Shown: positions 50,800 to 60,888 of the stretch, piece by piece
Numbering within the stretch: the first letter of the stretch is position 1
How the letters are laid out: each line of letters begins with the position of its first letter
DNA from: Streptomyces sp. GS7
GTDB lineage: Bacteria; Actinomycetota; Actinomycetes; Streptomycetales; Streptomycetaceae
Direction of reading: 5' to 3'
Assembly: GCF_009834125.1 (NCBI RefSeq)
Contig: NZ_CP047146.1
Location: forward strand, 4,147,501 to 4,211,500
DNA length: 64,000 nucleotides
Notes under the pieces: model-generated
The model's input: only the letters and a program-made list of their open reading frames with translations
Databases searched by the model: none
Told to the model about the DNA's origin: nothing
Position numbers and translations under genes: made by a program

Positions 50800-51267
50800 T
50801 CAGGACCGGGTCGACCGCGTCGCGAGGGTGTCGAGCAGGGCCTGGACGGGTCGCAGCGACCGATCGCCGTGCGGGACGATCGCGAGGATCCCGGGCAGTG
50901 GTTCGACCACCCGGACCAGGCGGCCGGCCCGCAGGTAGGGGTTGGGATCGCGCAGCGCCGCCTCCAGCGCGGTCCGCGTCCAGTACGCGCGGGCGAGGCC
51001 GCGTGCCCAGCGGTGTTCGTCCTCGTAGGGCAGCCAGCGGCCGGCGGTGTAGGCGTCGGCGAGGTCGTGGGCCTGACAGGACATCGTCTGCCAGGCGAAG
51101 TCCTCGTCGATCAGCTGGGCGCGCCGTCGGCCGGGGCGGTCCTCCTGGCACGGCGCGCACAGCAGCGGCTGTCCGCTCACCGCGGGCGGCCCGGCGGTGG
51201 GACGTCGCCGGTGGCACAGGTCGCAATCGGCTGCGTTGGCTGTTAAACGGTGGCGAAATGAGGTCAC
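50800..51267 (-). CDS. Hypothetical protein with N-terminal zinc-ribbon-like Cys pairs
   Basis: 155 residues: DCDLCHRRR and LLCAPCQED form a CxxC-x20-CxxC zinc-ribbon-like start; the rest is helical with TMSCQAHDLADAYTAGRWLP, WARGLARAYWTRTALEAALR, ILAIVPHGDRSLRPVQALL. No family recognised. It could be a nucleic-acid- or metal-related protein. Start ATG 51267 has no strong ribosome binding site. Confidence 0.55.
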   Translation of the reverse strand: MTSFRHRLTANAADCDLCHRRRPTAGPPAVSGQPLLCAPCQEDRPGRRRAQLIDEDFAWQTMSCQAHDLADAYTAGRWLPYEDEHRWARGLARAYWTRTALEAALRDPNPYLRAGRLVRVVEPLPGILAIVPHGDRSLRPVQALLDTLATRSTRS

Positions 51268-51625
51268 GAAGGGCTCAACGACGCAAACGTGACCAGGTCG
51301 CTACCAAAACGTCACCGTCCGCTGTCGGCCGAAAGGTCTGCCGATGCGTCATATGTGCCTCTCCCGCGACGAGGTGAGTGGCGCCGGCGCTGCCAGGGGT
51401 GCGGGGGTCTGTTCCGGCCACGCCGGAGGGCCTGCCGATACGCGGCCGACGGCGCGTGAAAAACCTTACTCGGACCAGGAGTTGGCCAATGGTTGTTCAT
51501 GCAACAGTCAGAAATGGGCATGTACACATCTTGTTCATCTCTGGCCTCTACTCGCATAGACTCCGTGGTGGTGGCATGGCGTCACGTGCCCGGCACCCGG
51601 CCGGGCCTGAACACCGGAGCCCCCC
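51268..51625. other. Divergent promoter region
   Basis: 358 bases with lower GC than the neighbours around 51430-51560; includes GTTGTTCATGCAAC (imperfect palindrome) and a -10-like TAGACT about 65 bp before the secreted nuclease-like gene. No gene seen. Confidence 0.35.
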
Positions 51626-52150
51626 ATGCGATCGATACACCGATTCGCCTCCGCGACCACCGCCCTTGCCCTCGCTTCCGCCGGACTCCTCCTCACCACC
51701 GGCAGCGCCCACGCCGCCGCCACCTGCTCCCAGTCCCGCCTCCCGCTGCCCGACGCCGGCTGCACGCCGGGCGCCTACAACCCCGACGTCACCCAGTCCA
51801 CGATCAACTCGACCATCTGTGTGCCCGGCTGGACCAAGACCGTCCGCCCGCCGGCCTCGTACACCAACCAGCTGAAGATCAAGCAGATCGGCGAATACGG
51901 CTACAGCGACACCAACACCGCCGACTACGAAGAGGACCACCTCGTCCCCCTCGAACTCGGCGGCGCGCCGCGCGACCCGAAGAACCTGTGGCCCGAGCCC
52001 CGTTACGGCGACCAGCCGGCCGCCAGCAAGGACTCCGTTGAGAACAAGCTGAAGGTCGCCGTCTGCAACGGCCAGGTCCAGCTCGACGACGCCCGCAGCG
52101 CCATCGCCACCGACTGGACGACCGCGCTGTCCAAGGTCGGCATCGGCTGA
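51626..52150 (+). CDS. Secreted HNH-type nuclease-like protein
   Basis: 174 residues. Signal peptide (MRSIHRFASATTALALASAG, cleavage near AHA), CxxPxP start, then EEDHLVPLELGGAPRDPKNL WPEP, the core of an HNH-like fold: Asp-His in DHLVPLELGG, Asn in KNLWPE. A second His is less clear. Closing VCNGQVQLDDARSAIATDW. Small secreted proteins of this type occur in Streptomyces and Burkholderia; the HNH assignment is by motif. No immunity gene is seen next to it. Confidence 0.65.
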   Translation: MRSIHRFASATTALALASAGLLLTTGSAHAAATCSQSRLPLPDAGCTPGAYNPDVTQSTINSTICVPGWTKTVRPPASYTNQLKIKQIGEYGYSDTNTADYEEDHLVPLELGGAPRDPKNLWPEPRYGDQPAASKDSVENKLKVAVCNGQVQLDDARSAIATDWTTALSKVGIG

Positions 52151-52300
52151 CCCGCACAACTCCCGTGACGCAGCGCCCTTGAGGGCCTGTAGACCTTCCT
52201 TGTGTGGGGAGGAGGGGCGTGGCCGCCGGGGCCGCCGGTGGGAACCGGGACTCCGGGATCTCCCGGGCCGGTCGGCGGACCGGCGGACACGCCCGCACCC

Positions 52301-53050
52301 TCACCCGCGCCGGGTCGCCACCACCAGCCGGCACCGCGGACTGCCGTCCGCCCGCCGCCCGAGCTCCGGCAGCGCCGTCAGCTCCACCCCGAACCCGGCC
52401 CCTGCCAGCTCGGCACGAACGTCGGCCAGCCGGAACGCCCGGTAGTACATGACGAAACTCGGCCGCCACAGCGCGTTGCGGACCCGCATCGCCGCGTCGA
52501 AGCCGAGCAGCATCCAGTAGAGGGGCGACCCGGGCCGGGCCGGCGCCACGATCGGGAAAACGAACCGGCCACCGGGGCGCAGCGCGGAGTGCACCTGCGC
52601 GAACAGTTCCGGGCGCTCCCCCGGCAGGAAGTGCCCGAACGCGCCGAAGCTGACGACCAGGTCGAAGGCCGGCCCGAACGGCAGCGACCGCGCATCCGCC
52701 CGCACCCACCCGATGCGCGGCCCGGTGGCGGCCTCCGTCCCCCAGGAGCGGGACCGGCCCACCGCGAGCATCCCGGCGCTGATGTCCACACCGGTGACCC
52801 GCTCCGCGCACACCTGCCGCAGTACGCCCATCCCCGCGCCCGTCCCGCAGCACAGGTCGAGTCCGCTGGCGAACGGGCCCAGCTCGCGCAGCGCCCGCGC
52901 CACAGGCTGCAGCACCGCATCCGGCGTCCGGAACGGCGTGTGGTCGAACTTCGGCGCGAGCAGGTCGTAGCCGCGCTCGACGGAGGACAGCGCCTGCACG
53001 GCGAGTTCCCGGATCGTGGGGCCCTGGGGTGCGAACATCGCGCCCAGCAT
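52301..53050 (-). CDS. Class I SAM-dependent methyltransferase
   Basis: 249 residues; AGGAG 7 nt before ATG 53050. SAM-binding motif I LDLCCGTGAGMGVLRQV, acidic loop VTGVDISAGMLAVG, motif IV-like FDLVVSFGAFGHFLPGERPE and HSALRPGGRFVFPI. Methyl acceptor unknown. The N-terminal helices (RELAVQALSSVERGYDLLAP) are typical of ubiquinone-like small-molecule methyltransferases. Lies 15 bp after the serine protease gene in the same direction, so possibly cotranscribed. Confidence 0.85.
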   Translation of the reverse strand: MLGAMFAPQGPTIRELAVQALSSVERGYDLLAPKFDHTPFRTPDAVLQPVARALRELGPFASGLDLCCGTGAGMGVLRQVCAERVTGVDISAGMLAVGRSRSWGTEAATGPRIGWVRADARSLPFGPAFDLVVSFGAFGHFLPGERPELFAQVHSALRPGGRFVFPIVAPARPGSPLYWMLLGFDAAMRVRNALWRPSFVMYYRAFRLADVRAELAGAGFGVELTALPELGRRADGSPRCRLVVATRRG

Positions 53051-53065
53051 AGGCCCGCTCCTGTC

Positions 53066-53857
53066 CTAGGAGTTGGTGATGTGCCGGTGGATGTCGGGGT
53101 CGCTGACCTTCGTGTAGACGCCGGGGCGGCCGGGGGCGGCGCAGCCCGAGCCCCAGGAGGCGATGCCGACCAGACGGCCGCCGACGACGAGGGGGCCGCC
53201 GCTGTCGCCCTGGCAGGCGTCCCTGCGGCCCGCCTCGTATCCGTAGCAGGTCATCCGGGGGGTGATGGAGCCGGCCCCGTACGCGCTCTTGCAGGAGGAG
53301 TCGCTGAGCTTGGGGACGTCGACACGGCGCAGCAGCTGGGGGAGGGGGCCGCCGTCCCGCGTCGAGCCCCAGCCGGTGACGGTCGCCGGAGTGCCCGAGG
53401 CGGGCTCCGCCCCCGTTTCCTGGAGGGGGATCGGCCGGACCGCGGAGCCGAGGACCAGCGGTGCGTCCAGGACCAGCACCGCGACGTCGTAGTCGATCGT
53501 GGCGGGGTTGTACTTCGGGTGCCGGGCGATACGGGAGACGTGGACGACCTGGCCGCCCGAGCCGCGGTTGCTGCTGCCGGCCCGGACGGTGAGGGAGGCG
53601 GGGAGCGCCCCGGTGGTGCAGTGCGCGGCGGTGACCACCTCGGTGGGCCGGACGATCGAGGCGCCGCAGACATGGCTCCCGTGGTTGCGGAGCGACACCT
53701 GCCACGGGGCGTCCTTCACATCCGCCTTCCTGCCGCCCACGATGCGCAGGTCCAGCATTCCCCTGACCGGTGCCGCCGTGGCCGGCGGCACCGAGGTGAG
53801 CACCGCACCGCACACCGCGACCGCTGCCGCCCCCCGTCGCAGCCATGACCGTGCCAT
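53066..53857 (-). CDS. Secreted trypsin-like serine protease
   Basis: 263 residues from ATG 53857 (GGGAGG 4 nt before). Signal peptide ARSWLRRGAAAVAVCGAVLT, short propeptide, then the S1 trypsin fold beginning RIVGGRKADVKDAPWQVSL. Catalytic His in VTAAHCTTG, Asp in IDYDVAVLVLD, Ser in ACQGDSGGPLVV, and the specificity Asp of trypsins in the RRDACQGD segment. It is a Streptomyces trypsin-type extracellular protease. A methyltransferase gene follows. Confidence 0.95.
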   Translation of the reverse strand: MARSWLRRGAAAVAVCGAVLTSVPPATAAPVRGMLDLRIVGGRKADVKDAPWQVSLRNHGSHVCGASIVRPTEVVTAAHCTTGALPASLTVRAGSSNRGSGGQVVHVSRIARHPKYNPATIDYDVAVLVLDAPLVLGSAVRPIPLQETGAEPASGTPATVTGWGSTRDGGPLPQLLRRVDVPKLSDSSCKSAYGAGSITPRMTCYGYEAGRRDACQGDSGGPLVVGGRLVGIASWGSGCAAPGRPGVYTKVSDPDIHRHITNS

Positions 53858-54352
53858 TCCGCCTCCCGAATCCCGATCGGCCAGGACCCCTGCTCGTGCG
53901 GTGATCCTCAAGGACGGGGCGGGGGCCCCGGGGCGAAGTGCCCGCTCTTTCCATCGAATTGGTGGTATTCCGGCCCGCGGTGTTTGTGGAGCCGTCACGT
54001 CGTCAGGAGGTCATCAGAAGGCCGTCAAGAGCGGCGCGCGTCCCTTGAACCGGCAGGTGACGAGCGCGTTGGATGAGTGACGTGAACACCGCCCGGCTCC
54101 TTCTCGACCGTCCGCCGTCATGGCGAAGCCGTGCCATGTCACGGCCGGCGGACCCGCGTCGAGCGCCGCGCTGCCCGGAGACGTCCGCCACGCGCTGAGA
54201 CGTCCTCCATCGCCCTCGCCCTCCCGTGAGTGGCCGAAGGTGCCGTGACCGAACACCGGTCCCGGTGCCGCCTCTTCGTATCCGTGCGTCTGCACGCCGG
54301 CGCCCCGCGGGGCCGGCCGGCGTGCCGCTCCTCCGCCTTCCCGGAATGGAAC
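53858..54352. other. Gene-free spacer between divergent genes
   Basis: 495 bases between the protease and SDR genes. Several possible short frames on both strands, none with a motif or start signal I would defend. Confidence 0.3.
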
Positions 54353-55171
54353 ATGACCGACTCTGCTTCCGCCTCCCTGTCCTCCCGCACGGTCCTGGTG
54401 ACCGGCGCCACCTCCGGCATCGGCTTCGCCACCGCACGGCAGCTCGCCGAACGCGGTGCCACCGTCCTCGTCCACGGCCGCACCGCCGGCGAGGCCCAGG
54501 CGGCCACGGACCGGCTGATCGCCACCGAAGGCATCGACGGCGCCCGGCTGTGCGGGTTCGCCGCGGACTTCACGTGTCTGGAGGAGGTCGAGGCGATGGC
54601 GCGGCGCGTGGTCGCCGAGCATCCCGAGCTGGACGTGCTGGTCAACAACGCCGGGATGGCCGCGCCGGAGCGCCACACCGTCACGGCCGACGGGAACGAG
54701 GTCGCCTTCCAGGTCAACTTCCTCGCCCACTACCTGCTGACCTGCCTCCTGGAGCCGGCGCTCGCCGGCGAGCGGGGCGGCCGGGTCGTCAACGTGTCGT
54801 CCTCGCTGCACCGCACCGCCTCCATCCAGTGGAGCGACCCCCAGCGGGCCCGGCGCTACTCGCGGCTCGCGGCCTACGCCCAGTCGCAGCTGGCGCTCAC
54901 CGTCTTCGCCGCCGACCCGCGGGTGACCGCGGTGTCCGTCCACCCGGGCATCTGCGAGACGGACCTGCTGCCGCTGTACGCCACCGCGGGCGCGTCCGCG
55001 GAAGAGGGCGCGCGTCATGTCGTACGGCTCTGCGACCCGGCTGTGGAGGTCGTCAACGGCGCCTACTACGACTGTGATCAGTGCGTCGACCCGGCTCCCG
55101 CCGCCACCGACGCCCGCACCCTCAAGCGCCTCAACAAGCTCGCAGGCCAACTCGTCGGCTACGGCGCCTGA
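54353..55171 (+). CDS. Short-chain dehydrogenase/reductase with altered active site
   Basis: 272 residues. Rossmann TVLVTGATSGIGFATARQLA, LVNNAGMAAPE, and VNVSSSLHR are normal SDR blocks. The catalytic YxxxK appears as YAQSQ: the Tyr is present but the Lys is Gln, so the usual NAD(P)H chemistry may be lost or altered. Otherwise full length with C-terminal extension LKRLNKLAGQLVGYGA. No other dehydrogenase gene adjoins it. It precedes the second bL37-like gene by 59 bp. Confidence 0.8.
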   Translation: MTDSASASLSSRTVLVTGATSGIGFATARQLAERGATVLVHGRTAGEAQAATDRLIATEGIDGARLCGFAADFTCLEEVEAMARRVVAEHPELDVLVNNAGMAAPERHTVTADGNEVAFQVNFLAHYLLTCLLEPALAGERGGRVVNVSSSLHRTASIQWSDPQRARRYSRLAAYAQSQLALTVFAADPRVTAVSVHPGICETDLLPLYATAGASAEEGARHVVRLCDPAVEVVNGAYYDCDQCVDPAPAATDARTLKRLNKLAGQLVGYGA

Positions 55172-55230
55172 AGCACGACGCCACGACGTCCCGGCAACGG
55201 GACGTCCCATAACGAAAGGACCGCTCACCC

Positions 55231-55308
55231 ATGTCCAAGCGCGCCCGTAAGAAGCGGGCCCGCCGCAAGAAGAGGGCCAACCACGGTGGTAAGGCCGGCC
55301 AGGGCTGA
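55231..55308 (+). CDS. bL37-like 25-residue basic protein, second copy
   Basis: Encodes MSKRARKKRARRKKRANHGG then KAGQG. It shares the KRxRKKxxRRK...ANHG pattern with the 29430 copy, but the conserved GKRP end is changed to GGKAGQ. AAAGGA precedes the ATG by 10 nt. It may be a paralogue with a stress- or zinc-related role, or a decaying copy. Lies between the SDR and GNAT genes in the same direction. Confidence 0.6.
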   Translation: MSKRARKKRARRKKRANHGGKAGQG

Positions 55309-55378
55309 GCAGCCCCGGCCGGGGCGGCTCCCGGTGAGCCGCCCCGCCACCGTGACACGGAACGAGCGGAGGAGACAC

Positions 55379-56176
55379 ATGGTGCGGGAACTCGTGGGCG
55401 GAACCGGTGTGCTGCCGGAACACACGCCCTCTTTGGAGGGGTGGTTCGCCGGCGGTCCGCCCGGTGCGCTGGCGCTGGCCGAGCATGTGCGGACCTCCGG
55501 GATCGGCCAGTGGTGGACGGACCGTGCCACCGGCCCCCGCGCACTGGCCGTGGCCTGCGCCGACCACCTCGTGCTGCGCGGTGACCCGCAGGCCCTGGAG
55601 CCCGCCGTCCTCGACGGCCTCGCCGCCCGGTACGTACAGGCCCCCGCCCGCTTCCTGCCGGTGCTCGGCCGTGCCTTCGAGCTGGTCGTGCCGTGGGAGC
55701 GGATGGTGTACGTGCACCGTGTCCCCGTTGCGGCGCAGCGGACACCGCGCGGGGTGACGGTCCGCCGGCTGGTGCCCGGGGACGCCCCGGGGCTGGCCGC
55801 GCTGGATCCGGACACCGCGTGGATCCACGCCAGTTGGGGAGGACCAGCCGGACTCGCCGCGTCCGGAGCCGGCTGGGCGGCGTTCCGCAAGGGGCACCTC
55901 GGGCAGCCGGAACGGCTCCTCGCCGTCGCCTGCACCTACTTCCAGGGCACCGCCCACGAGGACATCGCCTGCGTCACCGTCCCCGACGCGCGCCGTCAGC
56001 GTCTCGCCCTCGCCTGCGTCACCGCGCTCTGCCGGGACATCGCCGCGCGCGGGCGCACCCCGACCTGGACCTGCTCCCGTGACAACCGACCCAGCAGGCT
56101 CCTCGCCTGGACGGCCGGCTTCCGTCTGGCGCAGGAGTATGTGCACTACGTGACGGGGCGAGCCGGGCGGACCTGA
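55379..56176 (+). CDS. GNAT-like acetyltransferase
   Basis: 265 residues; GGAGGAGA just before ATG 55379. The N-terminal 120 residues (GWFAGGPPGALALAEHVRTS, RFLPVLGRAFELVVPWERM) look like an extra domain. The C-terminal half shows a GNAT-like pattern, VRRLVPGDAPGLAALDPDTA, VPDARRQRLALACVTALCRD and TPTWTCSRDNRPSRLLAWTA GF, with the canonical R/Q-x-x-G/A loop altered. Substrate unknown. 70 bp after the bL37-like gene. Confidence 0.7.
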   Translation: MVRELVGGTGVLPEHTPSLEGWFAGGPPGALALAEHVRTSGIGQWWTDRATGPRALAVACADHLVLRGDPQALEPAVLDGLAARYVQAPARFLPVLGRAFELVVPWERMVYVHRVPVAAQRTPRGVTVRRLVPGDAPGLAALDPDTAWIHASWGGPAGLAASGAGWAAFRKGHLGQPERLLAVACTYFQGTAHEDIACVTVPDARRQRLALACVTALCRDIAARGRTPTWTCSRDNRPSRLLAWTAGFRLAQEYVHYVTGRAGRT

Positions 56177-56326
56177 CGGAGAGCAGGACGCCGCATCATC
56201 CGTCCCATCTGGAGACACGAGCCCCGGGAGGTGTCGAACGTCACGTCGAGGACTCCGGATGTGCGTACGCTAACCTGACCGCCGCAAAGATGGCTGGATC
56301 CGTTCGGCGTACGACAGGAGCACAAG

Positions 56327-58300
56327 ATGGCCGCCTCTGCCCCTGCCGGACCTTCCTCCGGGGCCTCAGCACGACATCGGTTGCGCGCGTGGATGCTGGA
56401 GGGCCTGGCCGACATGGCCAAGCACCACGAGGAGCCGCAGGCCGCCGCGCCGGAACCGGCCCATGAGGGACAGCGCTGGTGGCGGGTGATGTGCCTGACC
56501 GGCGTGGACTATTTCTCGACACTGGGGTACCAACCGGGCATCGCCGCCCTGGCCGCGGGTCTGCTGTCGCCGATCGCCACCCTCGTCCTGGTGGCCGTGA
56601 CACTCGCCGGGGCGCTGCCGGTCTACCACCGGGTGGCGAAGGAGAGCCCGCACGGCCAGGGCTCGATCGCGATGCTGGAGCGGCTGCTGTCCTTCTGGAA
56701 GGGCAAGCTGTTCGTCCTGACGCTGCTGGGCTTCGCCGCCACCGACTTCCTGATCACCATCACCCTGTCGGCGGCCGACGCAGCGACCCACCTGGTGGAG
56801 AACCCGCACCTCACCAACGCGCTGCACGGCCAGCAGATGGTCATCACGCTGATCCTGGTCGCCCTGCTGGGCGCGGTGTTCCTCAAGGGGTTCCTGGAGG
56901 CGATCGGGGTCGCGGTCGCGCTCGTGGGGCTCTACCTCGCGCTCAACGCGGTCGTGGTCGTCGTGGGGCTGATGCACCTGATCTCCGCGCAGCATGTCAT
57001 CACCGACTGGTCGCAGGCGCTGACCGTCCAGCACGGCAACGTCGCGGCGATGATCGGGGTGTCACTGCTCGTCTTCCCCAAACTGGCGCTGGGCCTGTCC
57101 GGGTTCGAGACCGGTGTGGCGGTCATGCCGCACATCGAAGGGGAGGCGGGGGACACCGAAGAGCGTCCGGTGGGCCGCATCCGCGGTGCGAAGAAGTTGC
57201 TGACCACCGCCGCCGTCATCATGAGCGTCTTCCTCATCATCACGAGCTTCATCACCACGCTGCTGATCCCCGCGTCCGAGTTCAAACCCGGCGGGGCGGC
57301 CAACGGGCGCGCACTGGCCTACCTGGCCCACGAGTACCTGGGCTCCGCCTTCGGCACCGTCTACGACATCTCCACCATCGCCATCCTGTGGTTCGCCGGC
57401 GCCTCGGCGATGGCCGGGCTGCTGAACCTGATGCCCCAGTACCTGCCGCGCTACGGCATGGCGCCCCACTGGGCCCGCGCCGTACGACCCATGGTGCTGG
57501 TCTTCACCGCGGTCGCGTTCCTGGTGACCTGGCTCTTCGACGCCGACGTGGACGCCCAGGGCGGCGCGTACGCCACCGGTGTCCTGGTGCTGATCAGCTC
57601 CGCCGCGATCGCGGTGACCATCGCCGCGCGGCGCGCCCAGCAGCGCGGCTGGACGATCGGCTTCGCCGTGATCTCCGTGGTGTTCCTCTACACCACCGTC
57701 ACCAACGTGATCGAGCGCCCCGACGGCGTCAAGATCGGTGCCTGCTTCATCGCCGGCATCATCCTGCTGTCGTTCCTCTCCCGGCTCGCCCGCGCCTTCG
57801 AGCTGCGGGTGACCAACGTGATCCTCGACGACACGGCCGCGCGGTTCGTCCGCGACATCGCCCAGCGCCGGATCCGGTTCATCGCCAAGGGAGCGGAGCA
57901 GCGCAGCCTGGCCGAGTACCGCGACAAGGCCCAGCAGATCCGCGCGGACAACGACATCCCGGCCGAGGACGACCTGGTCTTCGTCGAGGTCACCGTCGGC
58001 GATCCGTCCGAGTTCGAGAGCGAGTTGCGGGTCCGCGGCGAAGTGATGCACGGCCGCTACCGCGTCCTGTGCCTGGAGAGCTCCACCATCTCCAACGCGC
58101 TGGCCGCGCTGCTGCTCTACGTACGCGACACCACGGGGCGGCGACCGCACATCTACTTCGAGTGGACGGAGGGCAATCCGTTCGCCCAGTTCCTGCGGTT
58201 CTTCCTCTTCGGCCAGGGCGAGGTCGCGCCGGTCACCCGCGAGGTGCTGCGCGAGGCCGAACCGGACCGCAACCGGCGCCCGCGGGTGCACGTCGGCTGA
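56327..58300 (+). CDS. KimA-like APC-superfamily permease
   Basis: 657 residues. About 12 TM segments from residue 75 to 500, then a 150-residue cytoplasmic C-domain ([36 protein letters not shown]). TM1 carries [17 protein letters not shown]: Asp61 and Tyr68 are seven apart, as are the K+-coupling Asp and Tyr in the KimA/KUP-type potassium importers (known for Bacillus KimA). The amino-acid-transporter label in databases may therefore be wrong here. CAGGAG 5-6 nt before ATG 56327. Followed, convergently, by an orphan kdpB, supporting a potassium role. Confidence 0.7.
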   Translation: MAASAPAGPSSGASARHRLRAWMLEGLADMAKHHEEPQAAAPEPAHEGQRWWRVMCLTGVDYFSTLGYQPGIAALAAGLLSPIATLVLVAVTLAGALPVYHRVAKESPHGQGSIAMLERLLSFWKGKLFVLTLLGFAATDFLITITLSAADAATHLVENPHLTNALHGQQMVITLILVALLGAVFLKGFLEAIGVAVALVGLYLALNAVVVVVGLMHLISAQHVITDWSQALTVQHGNVAAMIGVSLLVFPKLALGLSGFETGVAVMPHIEGEAGDTEERPVGRIRGAKKLLTTAAVIMSVFLIITSFITTLLIPASEFKPGGAANGRALAYLAHEYLGSAFGTVYDISTIAILWFAGASAMAGLLNLMPQYLPRYGMAPHWARAVRPMVLVFTAVAFLVTWLFDADVDAQGGAYATGVLVLISSAAIAVTIAARRAQQRGWTIGFAVISVVFLYTTVTNVIERPDGVKIGACFIAGIILLSFLSRLARAFELRVTNVILDDTAARFVRDIAQRRIRFIAKGAEQRSLAEYRDKAQQIRADNDIPAEDDLVFVEVTVGDPSEFESELRVRGEVMHGRYRVLCLESSTISNALAALLLYVRDTTGRRPHIYFEWTEGNPFAQFLRFFLFGQGEVAPVTREVLREAEPDRNRRPRVHVG

Positions 58301-58326
58301 CGTGTCCCCACGGGCGCCCGCCGCGG

Positions 58327-60510
58327 TCAGCCCAGGCCCGGGATCTCGGAGATCACCAGATCGATGAGCTTGATGCCGATGAACGGAGCGATCAGGCCGC
58401 CGAGCCCGTAGAAGGCGAGATTGCGGCGCAGCAGGTCATGGGCGGACGAGGGCGTGTAGCGCACCCCGCGCAGCGCGAGGGGGATCAGCGCCACGATGAT
58501 GAGCGCGTTGAAGATGATCGCGGAGGTGATCGCCGAGGTCGGGCTGTGCAGGCCCATCACGTTCAGGTCGGCCAGCCCGGGGTAGGCGCCGGCGAACATC
58601 GCCGGGATGATCGCGAAGTACTTGGCGACGTCGTTGGTGATCGAGAAGGTCGTCAGTGCGCCCCGGGTGATGAGGAGTTGCTTGCCGATCTCGACGATCT
58701 CGATGAGCTTGGTCGGGTTGGAGTCCAGGTCCACCATGTTCCCGGCCTCCTTGGCGGCCGAGGTGCCGGTGTTCATCGCCACGCCGACGTCCGCCTGCGC
58801 GAGCGCCGGGGCGTCGTTCGTCCCGTCGCCGGTCATCGCGACCAGCTTGCCGCCCTCCTGCTCCTGGGTGATCAGCGCGAGCTTGTCCTCCGGGGTGGCC
58901 TCGGCCAGGTAGTCGTCGACCCCCGCCTCCTGCGCGATGGCGCGCGCCGTCAGCGGATTGTCACCGGTGATCATCACCGTGCGGATGCCCATCCGGCGCA
59001 GCTCCGCGAAGCGTTCGCGGATGCCCTCCTTGACGACGTCCTTGAGGTGGATCACCCCCAGCACCCGCGGCCCGTACAAGTCGTGCACCGCCACCAGCAG
59101 CGGGGTACCCCCGGACGAGCTGATCGCGTCGCTGAACATCCGCGCCTCGGTGGGCACTTCGCCACCCCGCCGGCTGACCCACTCGATGACCTGCCCGGCC
59201 GCGCCCTTGCGGATGACACAGCGTGTCCCGTCCGCCCAGCGCAGATCGACACCGCTCATCCGCGTCTGCGCACTGAACGGGACGTACTCGGCGAACTCCA
59301 GCTCCCCTTCGGCCGGTTCCTGCAGCCCGTACTTGTTCTTGGCGAGGACGACGACGGAACGGCCCTCGGGCGTCTCGTCGGCCAGTGAGGACAGCTGCGC
59401 GGCGTCCGCGAGCGGGAGTTCGTCCAGGCCGGGCAGCGGTACGAACGCGACCGCCTCGCGATTGCCGAGGGTGATGGTTCCGGTCTTGTCGAGGAGCAGG
59501 GTGTTGATGTCGCCTGCGGCCTCGACCGCGCGGCCCGACATCGCCACCACATTGCGCTGGACGAGGCGGTCCATCCCGGCGATGCCGATCGCCGAGAGCA
59601 GCGCTCCGATCGTGGTCGGGATCAGTGTGACGAGCAGGGCGACCAGCACCGCCGTCTCCTGTTCCGCACCGGCGTAGGAGGCCATCGGCTGGAGGGTGAC
59701 GACGACCAGGATGAAGACGATGGTGAGCGAGGCGAGCAGGATGTGCAGCGCGATCTCGTTCGGGGTCCGCTTCCGGGCCGCGCCCTCGACCAGCGCGATC
59801 ATCCGGTCGAGGAAGGAGTGCCCGGCACGCGAGGTGATCCGGACGACGATCCGGTCCGACAGCACGGTGGTGCCGCCGGTCACGCCGGAACGGTCGCCGC
59901 CCGACTCCCGGATGACCGGCGCGGATTCCCCGGTGACCGCCGACTCGTCGACCGCGGCGACCCCCTCGACCACCTCCCCGTCCGCCGGGACCGTCTCGCC
60001 GGCCTCGACCAGCACGAAGTCGAAGGGCTGCAGCTCGAAGGCCGGCACGGTCTCGGTCTCGGCGTGGCCGACGTCGATGCCGACCCGCCAGTTGTTGCGC
60101 AGCCGCCGCGCCGTGATGTCCGTACGGGCCCGGCGCAGCGAGGCGGCCTGCGCCTTGCCGCGGCCCTCGGCGACCGCCTCGGCGAGATTGGCGAAGATCA
60201 CCGTCAGCCAGAGCCAGCCGCTGATCACCCAGGTGAAGACGGACGGGTTGAGCAGCGCGGAGAGGGTGGTCAGGAGCGAGCCGCAGGCCACGACGAACAG
60301 CACCGGGTTGGCCGCCAGCGCCCGCGGATGCAGTTTGCGCAGCGCCTCCGGGAGGGACGTGAGCAGCACCCTCGCATCGAAGAGCCCGGCCGGCGCCCGT
60401 CGTCTGTGTCGTCGGCCTCTGGGGCTCGGAGCGCCCTGGGAGGGGATGCCGACCGTGCCGTCCGCCGAATCGGTCGGCGAGGCGGGGGCGTGGGGTGGGG
60501 CGGGAGCCAT
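58327..60510 (-). CDS. kdpB: Potassium-transporting ATPase subunit B, orphan
   Basis: 727 residues. P1A-type ATPase: actuator TGES (193-196) in [17 protein letters not shown], phosphorylated Asp341 in [48 protein letters not shown] and C-terminal [20 protein letters not shown]. KdpB drives K+ uptake by the KdpFABC complex. No kdpA, kdpC or kdpF lies within the window on either side, which is unusual since these are normally one operon. N-terminus has an extra 40 residues. Convergent with the KimA-like gene. Confidence 0.95.
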   Translation of the reverse strand: MAPAPPHAPASPTDSADGTVGIPSQGAPSPRGRRHRRRAPAGLFDARVLLTSLPEALRKLHPRALAANPVLFVVACGSLLTTLSALLNPSVFTWVISGWLWLTVIFANLAEAVAEGRGKAQAASLRRARTDITARRLRNNWRVGIDVGHAETETVPAFELQPFDFVLVEAGETVPADGEVVEGVAAVDESAVTGESAPVIRESGGDRSGVTGGTTVLSDRIVVRITSRAGHSFLDRMIALVEGAARKRTPNEIALHILLASLTIVFILVVVTLQPMASYAGAEQETAVLVALLVTLIPTTIGALLSAIGIAGMDRLVQRNVVAMSGRAVEAAGDINTLLLDKTGTITLGNREAVAFVPLPGLDELPLADAAQLSSLADETPEGRSVVVLAKNKYGLQEPAEGELEFAEYVPFSAQTRMSGVDLRWADGTRCVIRKGAAGQVIEWVSRRGGEVPTEARMFSDAISSSGGTPLLVAVHDLYGPRVLGVIHLKDVVKEGIRERFAELRRMGIRTVMITGDNPLTARAIAQEAGVDDYLAEATPEDKLALITQEQEGGKLVAMTGDGTNDAPALAQADVGVAMNTGTSAAKEAGNMVDLDSNPTKLIEIVEIGKQLLITRGALTTFSITNDVAKYFAIIPAMFAGAYPGLADLNVMGLHSPTSAITSAIIFNALIIVALIPLALRGVRYTPSSAHDLLRRNLAFYGLGGLIAPFIGIKLIDLVISEIPGLG

Positions 60511-60888
60511 GCGGGGACTTTCTGGGAGGACGGTGGGGGGTGGCGCGATCCGGGTCCGGAGTCCGGGCTGCGGACCCGGGGGCGGGTAGGGCTGGGCACG
60601 GTGCCTGGTGGTCTGCCGGCGCCGGGTAGGCCCGTCGGCCGCGAGCGCTCGGCGGCAGCCTTGGTCGCGGTTGAACTTAGGCCGTCGCGGAGTGCAACGG
60701 GCCCTGTCGCGTACCGAATTTGCGGCTCCCTTACGGGCCCGGCAGGCGGGGCGCCGCGCTGTGCAGCAACGGGGCGGGGGAGGGCCGGGCGGCCCTTACG
60801 CGATCTTGACGCCGCTCGCCCGCCGCACCCCCCGGAGGTAGCCTGAATCCACTGCTCCTGCTCGTGGACCCAGCGCAGGGGAGGCCCC
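60511..60888. other. Divergent promoter region kdpB / GH15
   Basis: 378 bases; contains a TTGACG (60806) and TAGCCT (60839) too far apart for a standard promoter, and a GGGGAGG ribosome binding site for the GH15 gene. No gene seen. Confidence 0.3.

Noticed and set aside
56479..59388. A 969-codon plus-strand frame covering the permease and part of kdpB
   Set aside because: It is out of frame with both well-supported genes, has Arg/Gly/Pro-rich noise composition and no motif.
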